Shown here in pieces: positions 7,745-16,282 of a stretch of 45,436 nt of DNA; position 1 is the first letter of the stretch; the number at the start of each line of letters is the position of its first letter. This DNA comes from Flavobacteriaceae bacterium (lineage in GTDB: Bacteria; Bacteroidota; Bacteroidia; Flavobacteriales; Flavobacteriaceae). The position numbers and the translations under genes are program-made. The DNA lies in the NCBI GenBank assembly GCA_019634365.1, contig JAHQVM010000053.1:1-45436 (forward strand). The letters run 5' to 3'. The notes under the pieces were generated by a model. That model worked only from the letters and a program-made list of their open reading frames with translations, had not been told where the DNA came from and did not search any database.

Positions 7745-10246
7745 TCAGAAAATAATCCTAAAAGAAAAATTAGGAGTGAACCCCAAGGCGAATTCATCCA
7801 CCTCTTCAATCTGCATATCATCGTCTATGAGAAAGAAGTGATTCACCACATTGTCTGTATCTAGCAGATTCCAGATAGACGCTCCTATGAAGGCATTAAG
7901 TGAATTACTTAATTTAAATTCATAAGTACCCGATACATCTACCCGAAGGTAATCTTTAATATTGGCTCCGTTGGGTCGTTGAAAATTCAGTTCGCCATCC
8001 ACTATTTCTTCACCTTCCACCAAAAGGGTAGTGGGTTTTCCGGTATGCCAGTTAAATCCACCGGATAAGTTGAAGTTTTTGAAATTATAATTTATACCGT
8101 ACGTAAAAGTGTGCATTATGTCCAGGTTATTGGGGAATTGAGACGGAATCAATTCCTCGAATTCATAATCGTTTTTTGCATACGAATAACTTAACCACGT
8201 TGATATGTTTTTGAAATTCTTGTTCACCAAAAAATCTATTCCCCAAGCATTGTAACTACCATAAGTACGCTCATTGACAAATTGATTTTGGAATCCTTGA
8301 CTCTGGGTGGTGATACCATCTACCTTTTTTAAATACGGCTCGGCATTCACGAGCCATCCCTTCCTGCTAAAGGTAAGACCGGCCGAGGCTTGCTGACTTT
8401 TAATGATCGGAATCTGTCCTGGACGAGACAATACCCACCGACGGTTGTCAACTCCCAAGAAATCATTCTGAAAGTCAATGATCTGGGAGGTGGTTTGGCT
8501 TTTGAGTTCTCCAAGGAGTTCTACGGTAAAATAATTGAGGAATCGATGGCTAAAGCTTAAACGCGGTTCCCATAACAATTCATTGAACTTTCCAACATGG
8601 TTCAGACGAAGGCCGGCATTGATCGACGTATTGGGCAAAGGTTGTATACTGGTTTCAGCAAAGAAACTTTGGGTTCGGATAACCTGTTTATCCGTTCGTT
8701 CGAAGAATGGATTATTAATCTGCTCAAAATTGGTGATCCCCGTTTCATTGAATTGATACCCAACCCGTCCCAATATTTTATCGGAAAATTGATGGCTCGT
8801 GGTAAGCCTCACTCCCGATTCGAGCACGTCATTTTCCTGAAAGAGACGCTGGTTGTTCACCACATCCTGATTAGATGCCTGCAGCTCATATGCGGTTCCG
8901 TAGAATTGCAAATCGGTACTCCAGCGATCATTCCATTGCCTTTTGTAATAAAATCCGCCCGAAACATTGTTTTGCACCAGATCGCTTCGCAATGATTGAA
9001 ATTCCCCTTCAACCTGCGCATTTTCCAAGAACTCCAGTTCATTGGCCAAAACCATAAAATTAAAGCGGAACAGATCTTTGTCATTGGGTCGCAAAAGGAC
9101 TCGAAAACTAGTATCCAAAAAACTGAAATCATCATCACTGGTGGGCAATACATTCCCGCCCGTGGTGGTGACTTCGGTATTTTGAAAAGCACGATCGAAA
9201 TAAGCGGTATAGGTAGGTGTTTCCAGAATATTGTTGATGCTCTTACGCCCAGCGACTTGAATGGAGCCAATTTTACCAAGAGGAATATCCACAAAAGCAT
9301 CGGCGCTCAAGAGGTTCAGTCCAAGACTACCGCGAAATTCGGAATTGATTTCTGCGTCGCCTTCCATCGCTATTACCCCCGATACGCCATCGCCATACAT
9401 GGCTGAAGTTCCATTTCGCGTTACGGTAACTTTTTCGGTAAGGAACGGATTAAAGGCAGATATAAGCCCAAAGAAATGACCACTTTGGTACATTTTAATA
9501 CCATCCCACAGGATGAGGTTCTGATCGTTGGTACCGCCACGTATGTTGAGAAATGAAACCGTTTCGTTCACACTTTGAATTCCTGGAAGTGCCTGTATCG
9601 TTAATAATACATCCGGTTCTATAAGTCCCGGTAGAATATCGAATTCATTGTAGTTAACCGCTAGGGCACCGTCCTTATTTTTAGAAATACCTTTGGCGAA
9701 GTAATTGGTTAAGTTCACCGTGTTTAGTACTTCTATTTTCGGCGATAAATACAATTGCTTACACGGGGTTTTTGTAAGCTCATTGGCGACATACATGCCG
9801 CGTTCATAACCTGTGTATTGCAAAGAGATTGCATCATCTTCAGATAGTACCATGATGGTAAAAGAGCCATCATTAGTCGTTAATATTTGCTGGTAGGGCG
9901 ATAGGATTGCTACACTGGGAAAAGGCTGAAAGTTATTTTCATAATACACCTGGCCGCAAAGGCGAATAAGGTTCTCTTTTTCACTTATGGTCACTGTATT
10001 ATCGGGTAGCACGGTGTATTGGAAAAGCGTGTTTTCTCCTAAATAATCCAAACTCCCCTCGATGGTTGTTAGTCCAGGGTCCACAATGTAGTGACTGGCT
10101 AAATTTTCGTCTTTAAAAGAGAAGGTATACGGAAAACGGGATTCCAGATTTTCTAAATAATCACGTAGCCCAATAGGGTCTTGTGCGAGGACAAAACTGG
10201 ATATAAGAAGTGTGAAAAGTAAGGTTAACTTTTTGGGTTGGATCAC
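7745..10246 (-). CDS. TonB-dependent outer membrane receptor with STN-like N-terminus
   Basis: An 833-residue outer membrane receptor driven by TonB/ExbBD. After a signal peptide (cleaved near VLAQ, residue 22) comes a secretin/TonB short N-terminal-like domain (about 25-95), the part that signals to FecR in FecA-type receptors. A CarboxypepD_reg-like beta domain (about 98-170), a plug (about 190-300, with LNIRGGTNDQNLILWDGI) and a 22-strand-type barrel follow, ending in the terminal Phe usual for outer membrane proteins (SFRIIF). It lies two bases downstream of fecR and downstream of an ECF sigma gene. No SusD partner is present, so it is of the FecA type and not a SusCD glycan importer. The substrate cannot be told from sequence. 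Confidence 0.93.
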   Translation of the reverse strand: MIQPKKLTLLFTLLISSFVLAQDPIGLRDYLENLESRFPYTFSFKDENLASHYIVDPGLTTIEGSLDYLGENTLFQYTVLPDNTVTISEKENLIRLCGQVYYENNFQPFPSVAILSPYQQILTTNDGSFTIMVLSEDDAISLQYTGYERGMYVANELTKTPCKQLYLSPKIEVLNTVNLTNYFAKGISKNKDGALAVNYNEFDILPGLIEPDVLLTIQALPGIQSVNETVSFLNIRGGTNDQNLILWDGIKMYQSGHFFGLISAFNPFLTEKVTVTRNGTSAMYGDGVSGVIAMEGDAEINSEFRGSLGLNLLSADAFVDIPLGKIGSIQVAGRKSINNILETPTYTAYFDRAFQNTEVTTTGGNVLPTSDDDFSFLDTSFRVLLRPNDKDLFRFNFMVLANELEFLENAQVEGEFQSLRSDLVQNNVSGGFYYKRQWNDRWSTDLQFYGTAYELQASNQDVVNNQRLFQENDVLESGVRLTTSHQFSDKILGRVGYQFNETGITNFEQINNPFFERTDKQVIRTQSFFAETSIQPLPNTSINAGLRLNHVGKFNELLWEPRLSFSHRFLNYFTVELLGELKSQTTSQIIDFQNDFLGVDNRRWVLSRPGQIPIIKSQQASAGLTFSRKGWLVNAEPYLKKVDGITTQSQGFQNQFVNERTYGSYNAWGIDFLVNKNFKNISTWLSYSYAKNDYEFEELIPSQFPNNLDIMHTFTYGINYNFKNFNLSGGFNWHTGKPTTLLVEGEEIVDGELNFQRPNGANIKDYLRVDVSGTYEFKLSNSLNAFIGASIWNLLDTDNVVNHFFLIDDDMQIEEVDEFALGFTPNFSFRIIF

Positions 10247-10248
10247 AG

Positions 10249-11142
10249 CTAGTTGGATTTAAGCACCACATTCTTTCCTTCCAAATCGTATGACAAGTTA
10301 AGGGGAATTGTGATAGCTTCCAAAGCTGTCTCCAAATTTTCATGTGTGAAACTTCCCGTGTACACGGTGTTTCTATCAATGGGGTTCAAGGTTACCTTAA
10401 TGTCGTATTGTCTTTCCAATTCGTTAATAACCTCGTAAAAAGGAACACTCTTAAAGATGGTCTTAGCATTGACCCAAGAGGGTTCACTTTGTGTAGTACT
10501 GCTGTTGAATTCCTTTCCATTAAATATCTTAAAACTCTGTCCAGCAGGTAATTGATTCATTTTATCATTAGCCCATATCTGGACCAACCCTTCGTAACAA
10601 GTAACTTCAAAATAGTCGCTTCTTGCATTTATAGTAAACTCGGTGCCCAAAACAGAAACGATACCATGCTCGGTAAGAATAACCAAATCTGAACCTTTCG
10701 GTGTTTTGAAGTAGGCTTCTCCTTGTAATTTTATTTCACCTGCATCCCAATCGTCTTCATCGAAATAAATGGAAGAACCTGCATTGAGGACCACCTCAGT
10801 ATTGTCTGGCAGTGTAAATTCAATATGCTGACTGTTTTCTGCTATGTAATTACCTTCTTTTACATTAAACAAGAAAGCATAATAAAGACCGAAGCAAACT
10901 ACCACCGCCGCAGCGATACCACTTACATAACGGAGCCATGAAGTTTTATTGGGGGCTTGATACTTTTCTTGCTGAATTTGTTCGAAAACGCGGTTTTCAT
11001 CAAAGGATGGAGCAGCGAATTTCTGAGCTGCTTCATCTATTTTCATAAAAGCACTAGAGGCGTCCAATTTCTTGAACGCCTTTAGCTCTTCTTCATTAAG
11101 GTTGTTATCCAACCACTTAATAATTAAATCTTCCTTTTTCAT
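10249..11142 (-). CDS. FecR-family anti-sigma factor
   Basis: A 297-residue single-span inner membrane regulator. A cytoplasmic N-terminal sigma-binding region (1-68), a membrane span (about 72-92, YVSGIAAAVVVCFGLYYAFLF), and a periplasmic FecR domain (about 105-200, with the typical FTLPDNTEVVLNAGSS pattern) are visible. The C-terminal DUF4974-type domain (225-297) is the STN-like fold shared with receptor N-termini. It sits between the ECF sigma gene and the TonB receptor, the standard order for cell-surface signalling in Bacteroidota. It would hold the sigma factor inactive until the receptor senses its ligand. Confidence 0.95.
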   Translation of the reverse strand: MKKEDLIIKWLDNNLNEEELKAFKKLDASSAFMKIDEAAQKFAAPSFDENRVFEQIQQEKYQAPNKTSWLRYVSGIAAAVVVCFGLYYAFLFNVKEGNYIAENSQHIEFTLPDNTEVVLNAGSSIYFDEDDWDAGEIKLQGEAYFKTPKGSDLVILTEHGIVSVLGTEFTINARSDYFEVTCYEGLVQIWANDKMNQLPAGQSFKIFNGKEFNSSTTQSEPSWVNAKTIFKSVPFYEVINELERQYDIKVTLNPIDRNTVYTGSFTHENLETALEAITIPLNLSYDLEGKNVVLKSN

Positions 11143-11194
11143 GTCAATTCACTAATAAAACAACTGAACGTAAAAAATTCCTACCTCAAAAACA

Positions 11195-11710
11195 TTAAAT
11201 TCCGTCAATTTCTTTTCTTAGATTGTCTAAAGCTGCGTAAATACGCTTCTCAACGGCTTTTCTACTTATTCCTAAAAGTTCTGCAATTTCCTTATGTCGC
11301 TTACCTTCCACACGGTTTAATAGGAAGGCTTCACGCTGTCCTTCGGATAATTTACTCAAGGCATTTTGAAACTTTTTCATATACTCTTTTTCTTCCAGAA
11401 GGAACTCAGGGTTCACATTTGTATGCTCTTTGGGCTTGTGTTCTTGATACTTCAACACCACCTTTTGATGTTTAATATCATTCAAGCTTAAATTGTTGGC
11501 AATTGTAAACAAAAAACTCTTGGCTTTTTCTGGTGGGGTTTCCTTGCAATGCTTCCACAATTTCACAAAGGCTTCCTGTACCTTATCTTCTGCTCCTATG
11601 CGCTCTCCGTAACGATAATAGATGAAATTATACAGGTCCTTGGACCATTTTTTGTATAATTGCGAAAACACCTGCTCGTTGCACACATTTTTAAAGAGCG
11701 GTTTAGCCAT
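11195..11710 (-). CDS. ECF RNA polymerase sigma factor (FecI-like)
   Basis: A 171-residue extracytoplasmic-function sigma factor. Region 2 spans about residues 15-85 (FSQLYKKWSKDLYNFIYYR, then EDKVQEAFVKLW, the DxxQE-like core). Region 4 spans about 115-165 (LSEGQREAFLLNRVEG, then EIAELLGISRKAVEKRI, the -35-binding helix-turn-helix). It is the first gene of the minus-strand operon with FecR and the TonB receptor, 52 bases upstream of fecR. An 85-base region separates it from a divergent lipoprotein gene, which may belong to its regulon. I see no housekeeping-type TAnnTTTG element before it. Confidence 0.95.
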   Translation of the reverse strand: MAKPLFKNVCNEQVFSQLYKKWSKDLYNFIYYRYGERIGAEDKVQEAFVKLWKHCKETPPEKAKSFLFTIANNLSLNDIKHQKVVLKYQEHKPKEHTNVNPEFLLEEKEYMKKFQNALSKLSEGQREAFLLNRVEGKRHKEIAELLGISRKAVEKRIYAALDNLRKEIDGI

Positions 11711-11795
11711 AAATATTGGAGGTATATGAATTGTGGTATCGAAAGTAGGAATTTTTACGGTTAAGTTGTTATATTAACAGTTGAAAAATGTTGTT

Positions 11796-12449
11796 ATGAA
11801 AAATTATGTTTGGGTATTCGCTTTAATGTTGTTGGTTTCATGCCAAGAGGAAGAATTTCAGGTAATTGAAAGTCAGGATGAAGAACAGCAGTTGTCTCAG
11901 GACGATGAATTACTCAATTTGGTGAAGACGGTAGCGACCCATGACGGAACATTCGATGATGTAGTGGACGAATCTTCTTGCTTCAGTATTAACTTCCCGT
12001 ATGACTGTACTGCCAATGGAGTGGAATATACAGTAAATAGTCCACAGGACCTGTTGCCTTTTACTATTTATGACGATCTTATCCCTAAATTTCCTGTTAC
12101 GGTAACTTTTGCAGATTATCGGGAATTGGAAGTACCCACATATGCTGCACTTAAAAACTTGATAGCGCAATGCCAAAGTGGTGATATTTTCGATGAACGT
12201 ATTACATGCGTAGATCTCGAATATCCGGTACAGCTTTCGGTTTATGATCCCGTAACCACCAATTTCGAAACGCTGACCTTCAATCACGATCGCGACACCT
12301 TTACAGGCATAGAGTTTCTTAATGAGGATTGGATTGCCAACATTAGCTATCCTATAACAATCATGTTAGAAAATGGTGGGGCTGTTGCCATCGAATCCAA
12401 TGAGGAACTTAAACTTCAGATTCTGGCGCACATTCCGATTTGCGATTAA
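11796..12449 (+). CDS. Putative surface lipoprotein, acidic, unknown function
   Basis: A 217-residue lipoprotein. I chose the ATG at 11796, not the TTG at 11781, because the signal peptide then starts at once (MKNYVWVFALMLLVSCQEEE). The lipobox is LVSC, and the three Glu after Cys resemble the surface-export signal of Bacteroidota lipoproteins. Four Cys in the mature part (SSCFSINFPYDC, IAQCQSG, ITCVDLEYP) plus a C-terminal Cys could form disulfides. It is divergent from the ECF sigma gene and upstream of two FAS1 lipoproteins, so it probably belongs to the same surface locus. I do not recognise a characterised family. Confidence 0.82.
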   Translation: MKNYVWVFALMLLVSCQEEEFQVIESQDEEQQLSQDDELLNLVKTVATHDGTFDDVVDESSCFSINFPYDCTANGVEYTVNSPQDLLPFTIYDDLIPKFPVTVTFADYRELEVPTYAALKNLIAQCQSGDIFDERITCVDLEYPVQLSVYDPVTTNFETLTFNHDRDTFTGIEFLNEDWIANISYPITIMLENGGAVAIESNEELKLQILAHIPICD

Positions 12450-12533
12450 TCTTTTCTTTCATTCCAAACTAAATAGGGTTTTGCTTTAAAGTAGTGATAT
12501 CATTTTTTAAATTGCGCTACTTTCAAATGCATT

Positions 12534-14360
12534 ATGAAAAAAAATAGCCTACTCTTTATCCTTGGTTTTGTATTGGTATCCTTGCTAGCGGGTTGCAGTG
12601 ACGACGATACCTCCAATGGAGAAACCCCCAATAATTCTGAAACCATAGCCGATTACATAGCCAACAATGCAGAATTTACTTTGTTGAACGAAGCCATAAT
12701 TCGTGTTGGTTTGGATACGTCCCTTGACGGAACGGATGCGTTTACGTTTTTCGCTCCCAATGATGAGGCGTTCCAGAATTTTTTAGAAGCTGGGGAATAC
12801 GCCGATCTCGCCGAGGTGCCCATCGAAACCTTAAGACAAGTATTATTGAATCATTTGGTCGAAGGAAATAGGGGATCGACCAATCTGCAAGGGTTTATCA
12901 ATACCTTTTCAGAATCGTTGGATAGAAAGTTAACAGTTTTTGCTTCCAATAACGGTGGTGTCATTCTAAATGGCAACACGAATGTTACCAATGCAGACAT
13001 TGGAAGAAGCAATGGCGTAGTTCATGAAATTGATGCAGTTCTGGGATTATTGACGGTTAGCGATATGACACAGGCCAGTTTTGAGTTTTCCCTTTTCGAG
13101 GAATTGTTGGAAGTGGCTTCGGTGAATGCCAGCGATTATCAAGCAATACTGGCATTGGAAGAAATCACCTATACGGTTTTGATTCCTTCGAATCAGGCGT
13201 TTCAGGAAATGTTTTCCACTTTAGGCGTTTCTGGATTTAATGACATTCCCTCCAATGTACTTAGGGATATGGTAGATTACCATCTAGTCGTGGGAGAGAA
13301 CTATCAAAGTTCCGATTTGGAGCAGGGACAGGCCCTTCCTACCAATGCAAAAGAAGATATTGTGGTTTCGATAGACGAGGCTGTTGCCTTTGTTGATGCT
13401 TCGGGAATTCCTGCGAGTGTAACAACTGCTAATATTCAGACCTTAAATGGAGTGATCCACAAACTGGACCGTGTACTATGGTCTCAAGATGTACAAGCCA
13501 CCTTGGACCCAACCTTAACGCGCTGGGTCGCAGAAGATCCCGATTATTCCGTTCTGGAAACTGCTTTGGAGGTAACAGGATTGGATGCAGTTCTTAACGA
13601 TAGAACTTCCAATTTCACCCTTTTGGCTCCCAATAATCCGGCGTTCAATGCCTTATTGGATGGTGAGGATGTAGATGACCTGCCAGTAGACGAACTTACA
13701 ACATTGTTATTGAACCATGTGATCCTTGGGGAAGTTGCTTCTGGAGAATTGTCCAATGGGTATGTAAATACGGAAGCCACCTATGGCACAACCGATCACA
13801 AACTAAGCTTGTATGTGGATACCACGAATGGTGTTCTGTTTAACGGGATGTCCATGGTTTCTGAAGCCGATATTACGGTTGCCAACGGAATCATACACAA
13901 AGTAGATGCGGTCATCACCTTACCCACTTTGGTTACTTTCGCAACTGCGGATCCAAATCTTGCCACACTTACTGCGGCCTTAACCCGCGATGATCAGCCA
14001 GATTATGTGTCAACTTTAAGCACTGAAACAGGATCTGGAGATGCGCCATTCACAGTCTGGGCACCCGATAATGCGGCTTTCGATGCATTGCTTGTAGAAC
14101 TTGATCTGGGAGATCTATCCGAAATTGACGGAGCTACATTAACTGCGACACTAAACACACATGTGGTGGCACAGACCAACCTCAGGGCGGAAGATTTGGT
14201 GAGCGGTCCACTTAGTACTTTAGGCGATGAAATTACCGTCGATGCTGATAATTCTACCCTTGTTGATGGAAATGGACGGGTAAGTAACATTCAGGAAGTC
14301 AATATTCAGGCAGCCAATGGCGTACTGCACGTGCTGGATACCGTGCTCTTGCCTCAGTAG
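12534..14360 (+). CDS. Surface lipoprotein with four fasciclin (FAS1) domains
   Basis: A 608-residue lipoprotein. The signal ends in LLAGCSDDDTSN; acidic residues right after the lipidated Cys match the lipoprotein export signal known from Bacteroides and Flavobacterium, so surface display is likely. Four FAS1 domains follow at roughly 38-175, 178-315, 330-460 and 462-607. Each shows the two FAS1 hallmarks: an FFAPNDEAF or FTLLAPNNPAF strand, and an xNGxIHxxDxVL ending (GVVHEIDAVL, GVIHKLDRVL, GIIHKVDAVI, GVLHVLDTVL). FAS1 domains mediate adhesion to proteins or polysaccharides. The second domain is the most divergent. Neighbours suggest a shared job with the FecIR/TonB operon, which remains inference. 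Confidence 0.93.
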   Translation: MKKNSLLFILGFVLVSLLAGCSDDDTSNGETPNNSETIADYIANNAEFTLLNEAIIRVGLDTSLDGTDAFTFFAPNDEAFQNFLEAGEYADLAEVPIETLRQVLLNHLVEGNRGSTNLQGFINTFSESLDRKLTVFASNNGGVILNGNTNVTNADIGRSNGVVHEIDAVLGLLTVSDMTQASFEFSLFEELLEVASVNASDYQAILALEEITYTVLIPSNQAFQEMFSTLGVSGFNDIPSNVLRDMVDYHLVVGENYQSSDLEQGQALPTNAKEDIVVSIDEAVAFVDASGIPASVTTANIQTLNGVIHKLDRVLWSQDVQATLDPTLTRWVAEDPDYSVLETALEVTGLDAVLNDRTSNFTLLAPNNPAFNALLDGEDVDDLPVDELTTLLLNHVILGEVASGELSNGYVNTEATYGTTDHKLSLYVDTTNGVLFNGMSMVSEADITVANGIIHKVDAVITLPTLVTFATADPNLATLTAALTRDDQPDYVSTLSTETGSGDAPFTVWAPDNAAFDALLVELDLGDLSEIDGATLTATLNTHVVAQTNLRAEDLVSGPLSTLGDEITVDADNSTLVDGNGRVSNIQEVNIQAANGVLHVLDTVLLPQ

Positions 14361-14388
14361 CAACAAATACATTTTTTATATATAAAAC

Positions 14389-14420
14389 GAAGCTCACTTT
14401 AAACAGTGAGCTTCTTGTTT
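14389..14420 (+). terminator. Intrinsic terminator after the first FAS1 gene
   Basis: Perfect 10-bp stem GAAGCTCACT / AGTGAGCTTC with a 6-base loop, followed by TTGTTTG. It starts 29 bases after the stop codon and separates the two FAS1 genes. Confidence 0.8.
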
Positions 14421-14527
14421 GTCGGCTGGTTGCGAAACGTTAAAAAAGTAATAAAATATCCATTCCTGGTAGTAATTTTTAAAACAAGATTGTTTTACTA
14501 TTAGAATCAAACCTTAAACAAATTGTA

Positions 14528-15487
14528 ATGAAAAATTTTTTGAAAATAACAATGGTATTATTTGTAACCTTGGCATTTGTGTCCTGTAGTGATGACGATG
14601 ACAATGGTAATGTCATGGACCCTCAAACGCAAACCATTGCGGATTTTGTGGCCGATAATGCCGATTACTCCTCATTGCTAGCTGCCTTAGATCGCGCTGG
14701 CTTAGTAAGTACTTTAGACGGAACCACAGATTTTACCGTTTTCGCCCCTAATAATGCGGCCTTCGATGCATTCCTTGCAGCAAATAATTTTGCTTCTTTG
14801 GACGAAGTGCCCGTAGACTTGTTAACTAATGTTTTGTTGAACCATGTGGTTTCAGGTACTGTTTTATCAACCCAATTAAATACTGGGTATATTACTACGT
14901 TGGGAGTTGCTATTAACGGTTCTAACTTGAGCATGTTCGTAGATACTTCTTCAGGGGTTACCCTAAATGGACAGTCTTCTGTTGCTACGGCGGATGTAGA
15001 CGTGGATAATGGTGTAATTCATGCTGTAGATGCGGTAATTGGGTTACCCAATGTTGTCACTTTTGCTACAGCAGACGCTACATTCTCTACTTTGGTGACC
15101 GCATTAACACGTTCAGATCAGCCTGATTTTGTCGGGATATTAAGTACTCCTGATGGAACATCGCCAGCACCGTTCACCGTATTTGCCCCTACCAATGATG
15201 CATTCGGGGATTTATTGACGGAACTGGGTGCTAACAGTTTAGACGATATAGATACAGCAACACTCACTGCAACCTTGAATAATCACGTGATTGCAGAGAG
15301 CAATGTGCGTTCCACCGATTTAACCGATGGACCTGTAACGACATTGGGTGGAGATATTACCATAAGTGCCACGAATGGAACTATTACCGATACAAATGAC
15401 AGGGTTAGCAATATTATCGTTGTAGATGTACAAGGAATCAATGGAGTGATTCACGCCATCGACAAAGTAATCTTACCTACTTTATAG
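14528..15487 (+). CDS. Surface lipoprotein with two fasciclin (FAS1) domains
   Basis: A 319-residue lipoprotein, paralogous to the gene before it. The signal ends in FVSCSDDDDNG, an acid-rich surface-export type signal. FAS1 domains lie at about 35-178 and 180-318, with FTVFAPNNAAF and FTVFAPTNDAF strands and the endings GVIHAVDAVI and GVIHAIDKVI. The second domain closely resembles the fourth domain of the upstream protein (shared VTFATAD, ALTR-DQPD, ATLTATLN-HV blocks), so one arose from the other by duplication. A terminator separates the genes, so it probably has its own promoter in 14421-14527, though I see no consensus element there. Confidence 0.93.
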   Translation: MKNFLKITMVLFVTLAFVSCSDDDDNGNVMDPQTQTIADFVADNADYSSLLAALDRAGLVSTLDGTTDFTVFAPNNAAFDAFLAANNFASLDEVPVDLLTNVLLNHVVSGTVLSTQLNTGYITTLGVAINGSNLSMFVDTSSGVTLNGQSSVATADVDVDNGVIHAVDAVIGLPNVVTFATADATFSTLVTALTRSDQPDFVGILSTPDGTSPAPFTVFAPTNDAFGDLLTELGANSLDDIDTATLTATLNNHVIAESNVRSTDLTDGPVTTLGGDITISATNGTITDTNDRVSNIIVVDVQGINGVIHAIDKVILPTL

Positions 15488-15531
15488 TTAACTGGCTATA
15501 GAATAGTTTGGTTGTTTAGTTAGTTGTTAGG

Positions 15532-15567
15532 CCGCCCTGAAACATCTTGGTTCAGGGCGGTTTTTTT
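15532..15567 (+). terminator. Strong terminator between convergent genes
   Basis: Perfect 10-bp GC-rich stem CCGCCCTGAA / TTCAGGGCGG with a 9-base loop and seven T. The T tract runs into the stop codon of the convergent gene at 15566. It ends the second FAS1 gene. Confidence 0.9.
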
Positions 15568-16186
15568 ATGGAGCGTTCCAAGGCTCATAAATACTAAGGG
15601 TTTTTTCCAAATGTTCAGAATTGGGAAATTGAATCTGCATGGATCGGACCAATGATTTTCCAGTTATACAACCTGATTGTTCATTCTGGCATTGGTAGCT
15701 ATAAGCGACTGCCAACCAATAATATCCCGTGTAATCATTGGGATATAACTCGATCGCTTTCTTGTATTGAAAAGTAGCATTGTGGTACCTTCCTCGTTCC
15801 AGCCAAGAGTCTCCATCGGCCAAATAGAAATGGAAAAGGTCAATTTTCAGTTTTTTTTGTTGGGCCTCATCAACCACAGGGCCAAAGGAAGAGGGAAATC
15901 CAAATTCGAAATCCTTGAAGGTGGTAAGCAATAGTATTACGGCAATGGGAAATACAATGGCAAGGTACCATCCTATACGCTTTCTTCGCTTTCGATTCTG
16001 AATTTTGAGGGCTTCCCGTATTTCCTGCCGTTGTGCTTCGGAAATAGGTTCTGAGTTAATGCCTCTATGTTGAGCAGTATTTCCATTATCAGCCGGAACG
16101 TCTTCAGAGGTACGAAGCTTCTTTATTAGTTTCGCATAGTTCCGGGGAGAAAGCCCCATGTTATTTGCTGATTCGAAGGCATTCAT
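15566..16186 (-). CDS. Single-span membrane protein with a short TPR region
   Basis: A 206-residue protein with a basic cytoplasmic N-terminal half (NRKRRKR before the span), one membrane span at about 71-90 (IGWYLAIVFPIAVILLLTTF), and a C-terminal part with one or two tetratricopeptide-like units (about 122-165, GRYHNATFQYKKAIELYPND). No enzymatic motif is visible. It may scaffold other proteins. It is divergent from ffh and ends inside the T tract of the FAS1 terminator. The start is supported by the absence of an upstream in-frame alternative close by. Confidence 0.75.
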   Translation of the reverse strand: MNAFESANNMGLSPRNYAKLIKKLRTSEDVPADNGNTAQHRGINSEPISEAQRQEIREALKIQNRKRRKRIGWYLAIVFPIAVILLLTTFKDFEFGFPSSFGPVVDEAQQKKLKIDLFHFYLADGDSWLERGRYHNATFQYKKAIELYPNDYTGYYWLAVAYSYQCQNEQSGCITGKSLVRSMQIQFPNSEHLEKTLSIYEPWNAP

Positions 16187-16225
16187 AGTAATATATGTGT
16201 CGTAAAAACTAATGAATTGTTACCC

Positions 16226-16256
16226 TTTGACACTCCCCCTTCAATTTGTATCTTTG
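16226..16256 (+). promoter_or_regulatory. Consensus Bacteroidota promoter for ffh
   Basis: TTTG at 16226-16229 and TATCTTTG at 16249-16256, separated by 19 bases, match the -33/-7 consensus of the Bacteroidota housekeeping sigma factor exactly. The ffh ATG lies 27 bases further downstream. Confidence 0.85.
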
Positions 16257-16282
16257 CGGTTCTTAAAAATGGAAGCAAGCAT

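Noticed and set aside
14003-14290. Long open frames on the strand opposite the FAS1 genes and other coding genes
   Set aside because: They mirror codon bias of the real genes, lack signal peptides or known motifs, and lie wholly inside well-supported genes.
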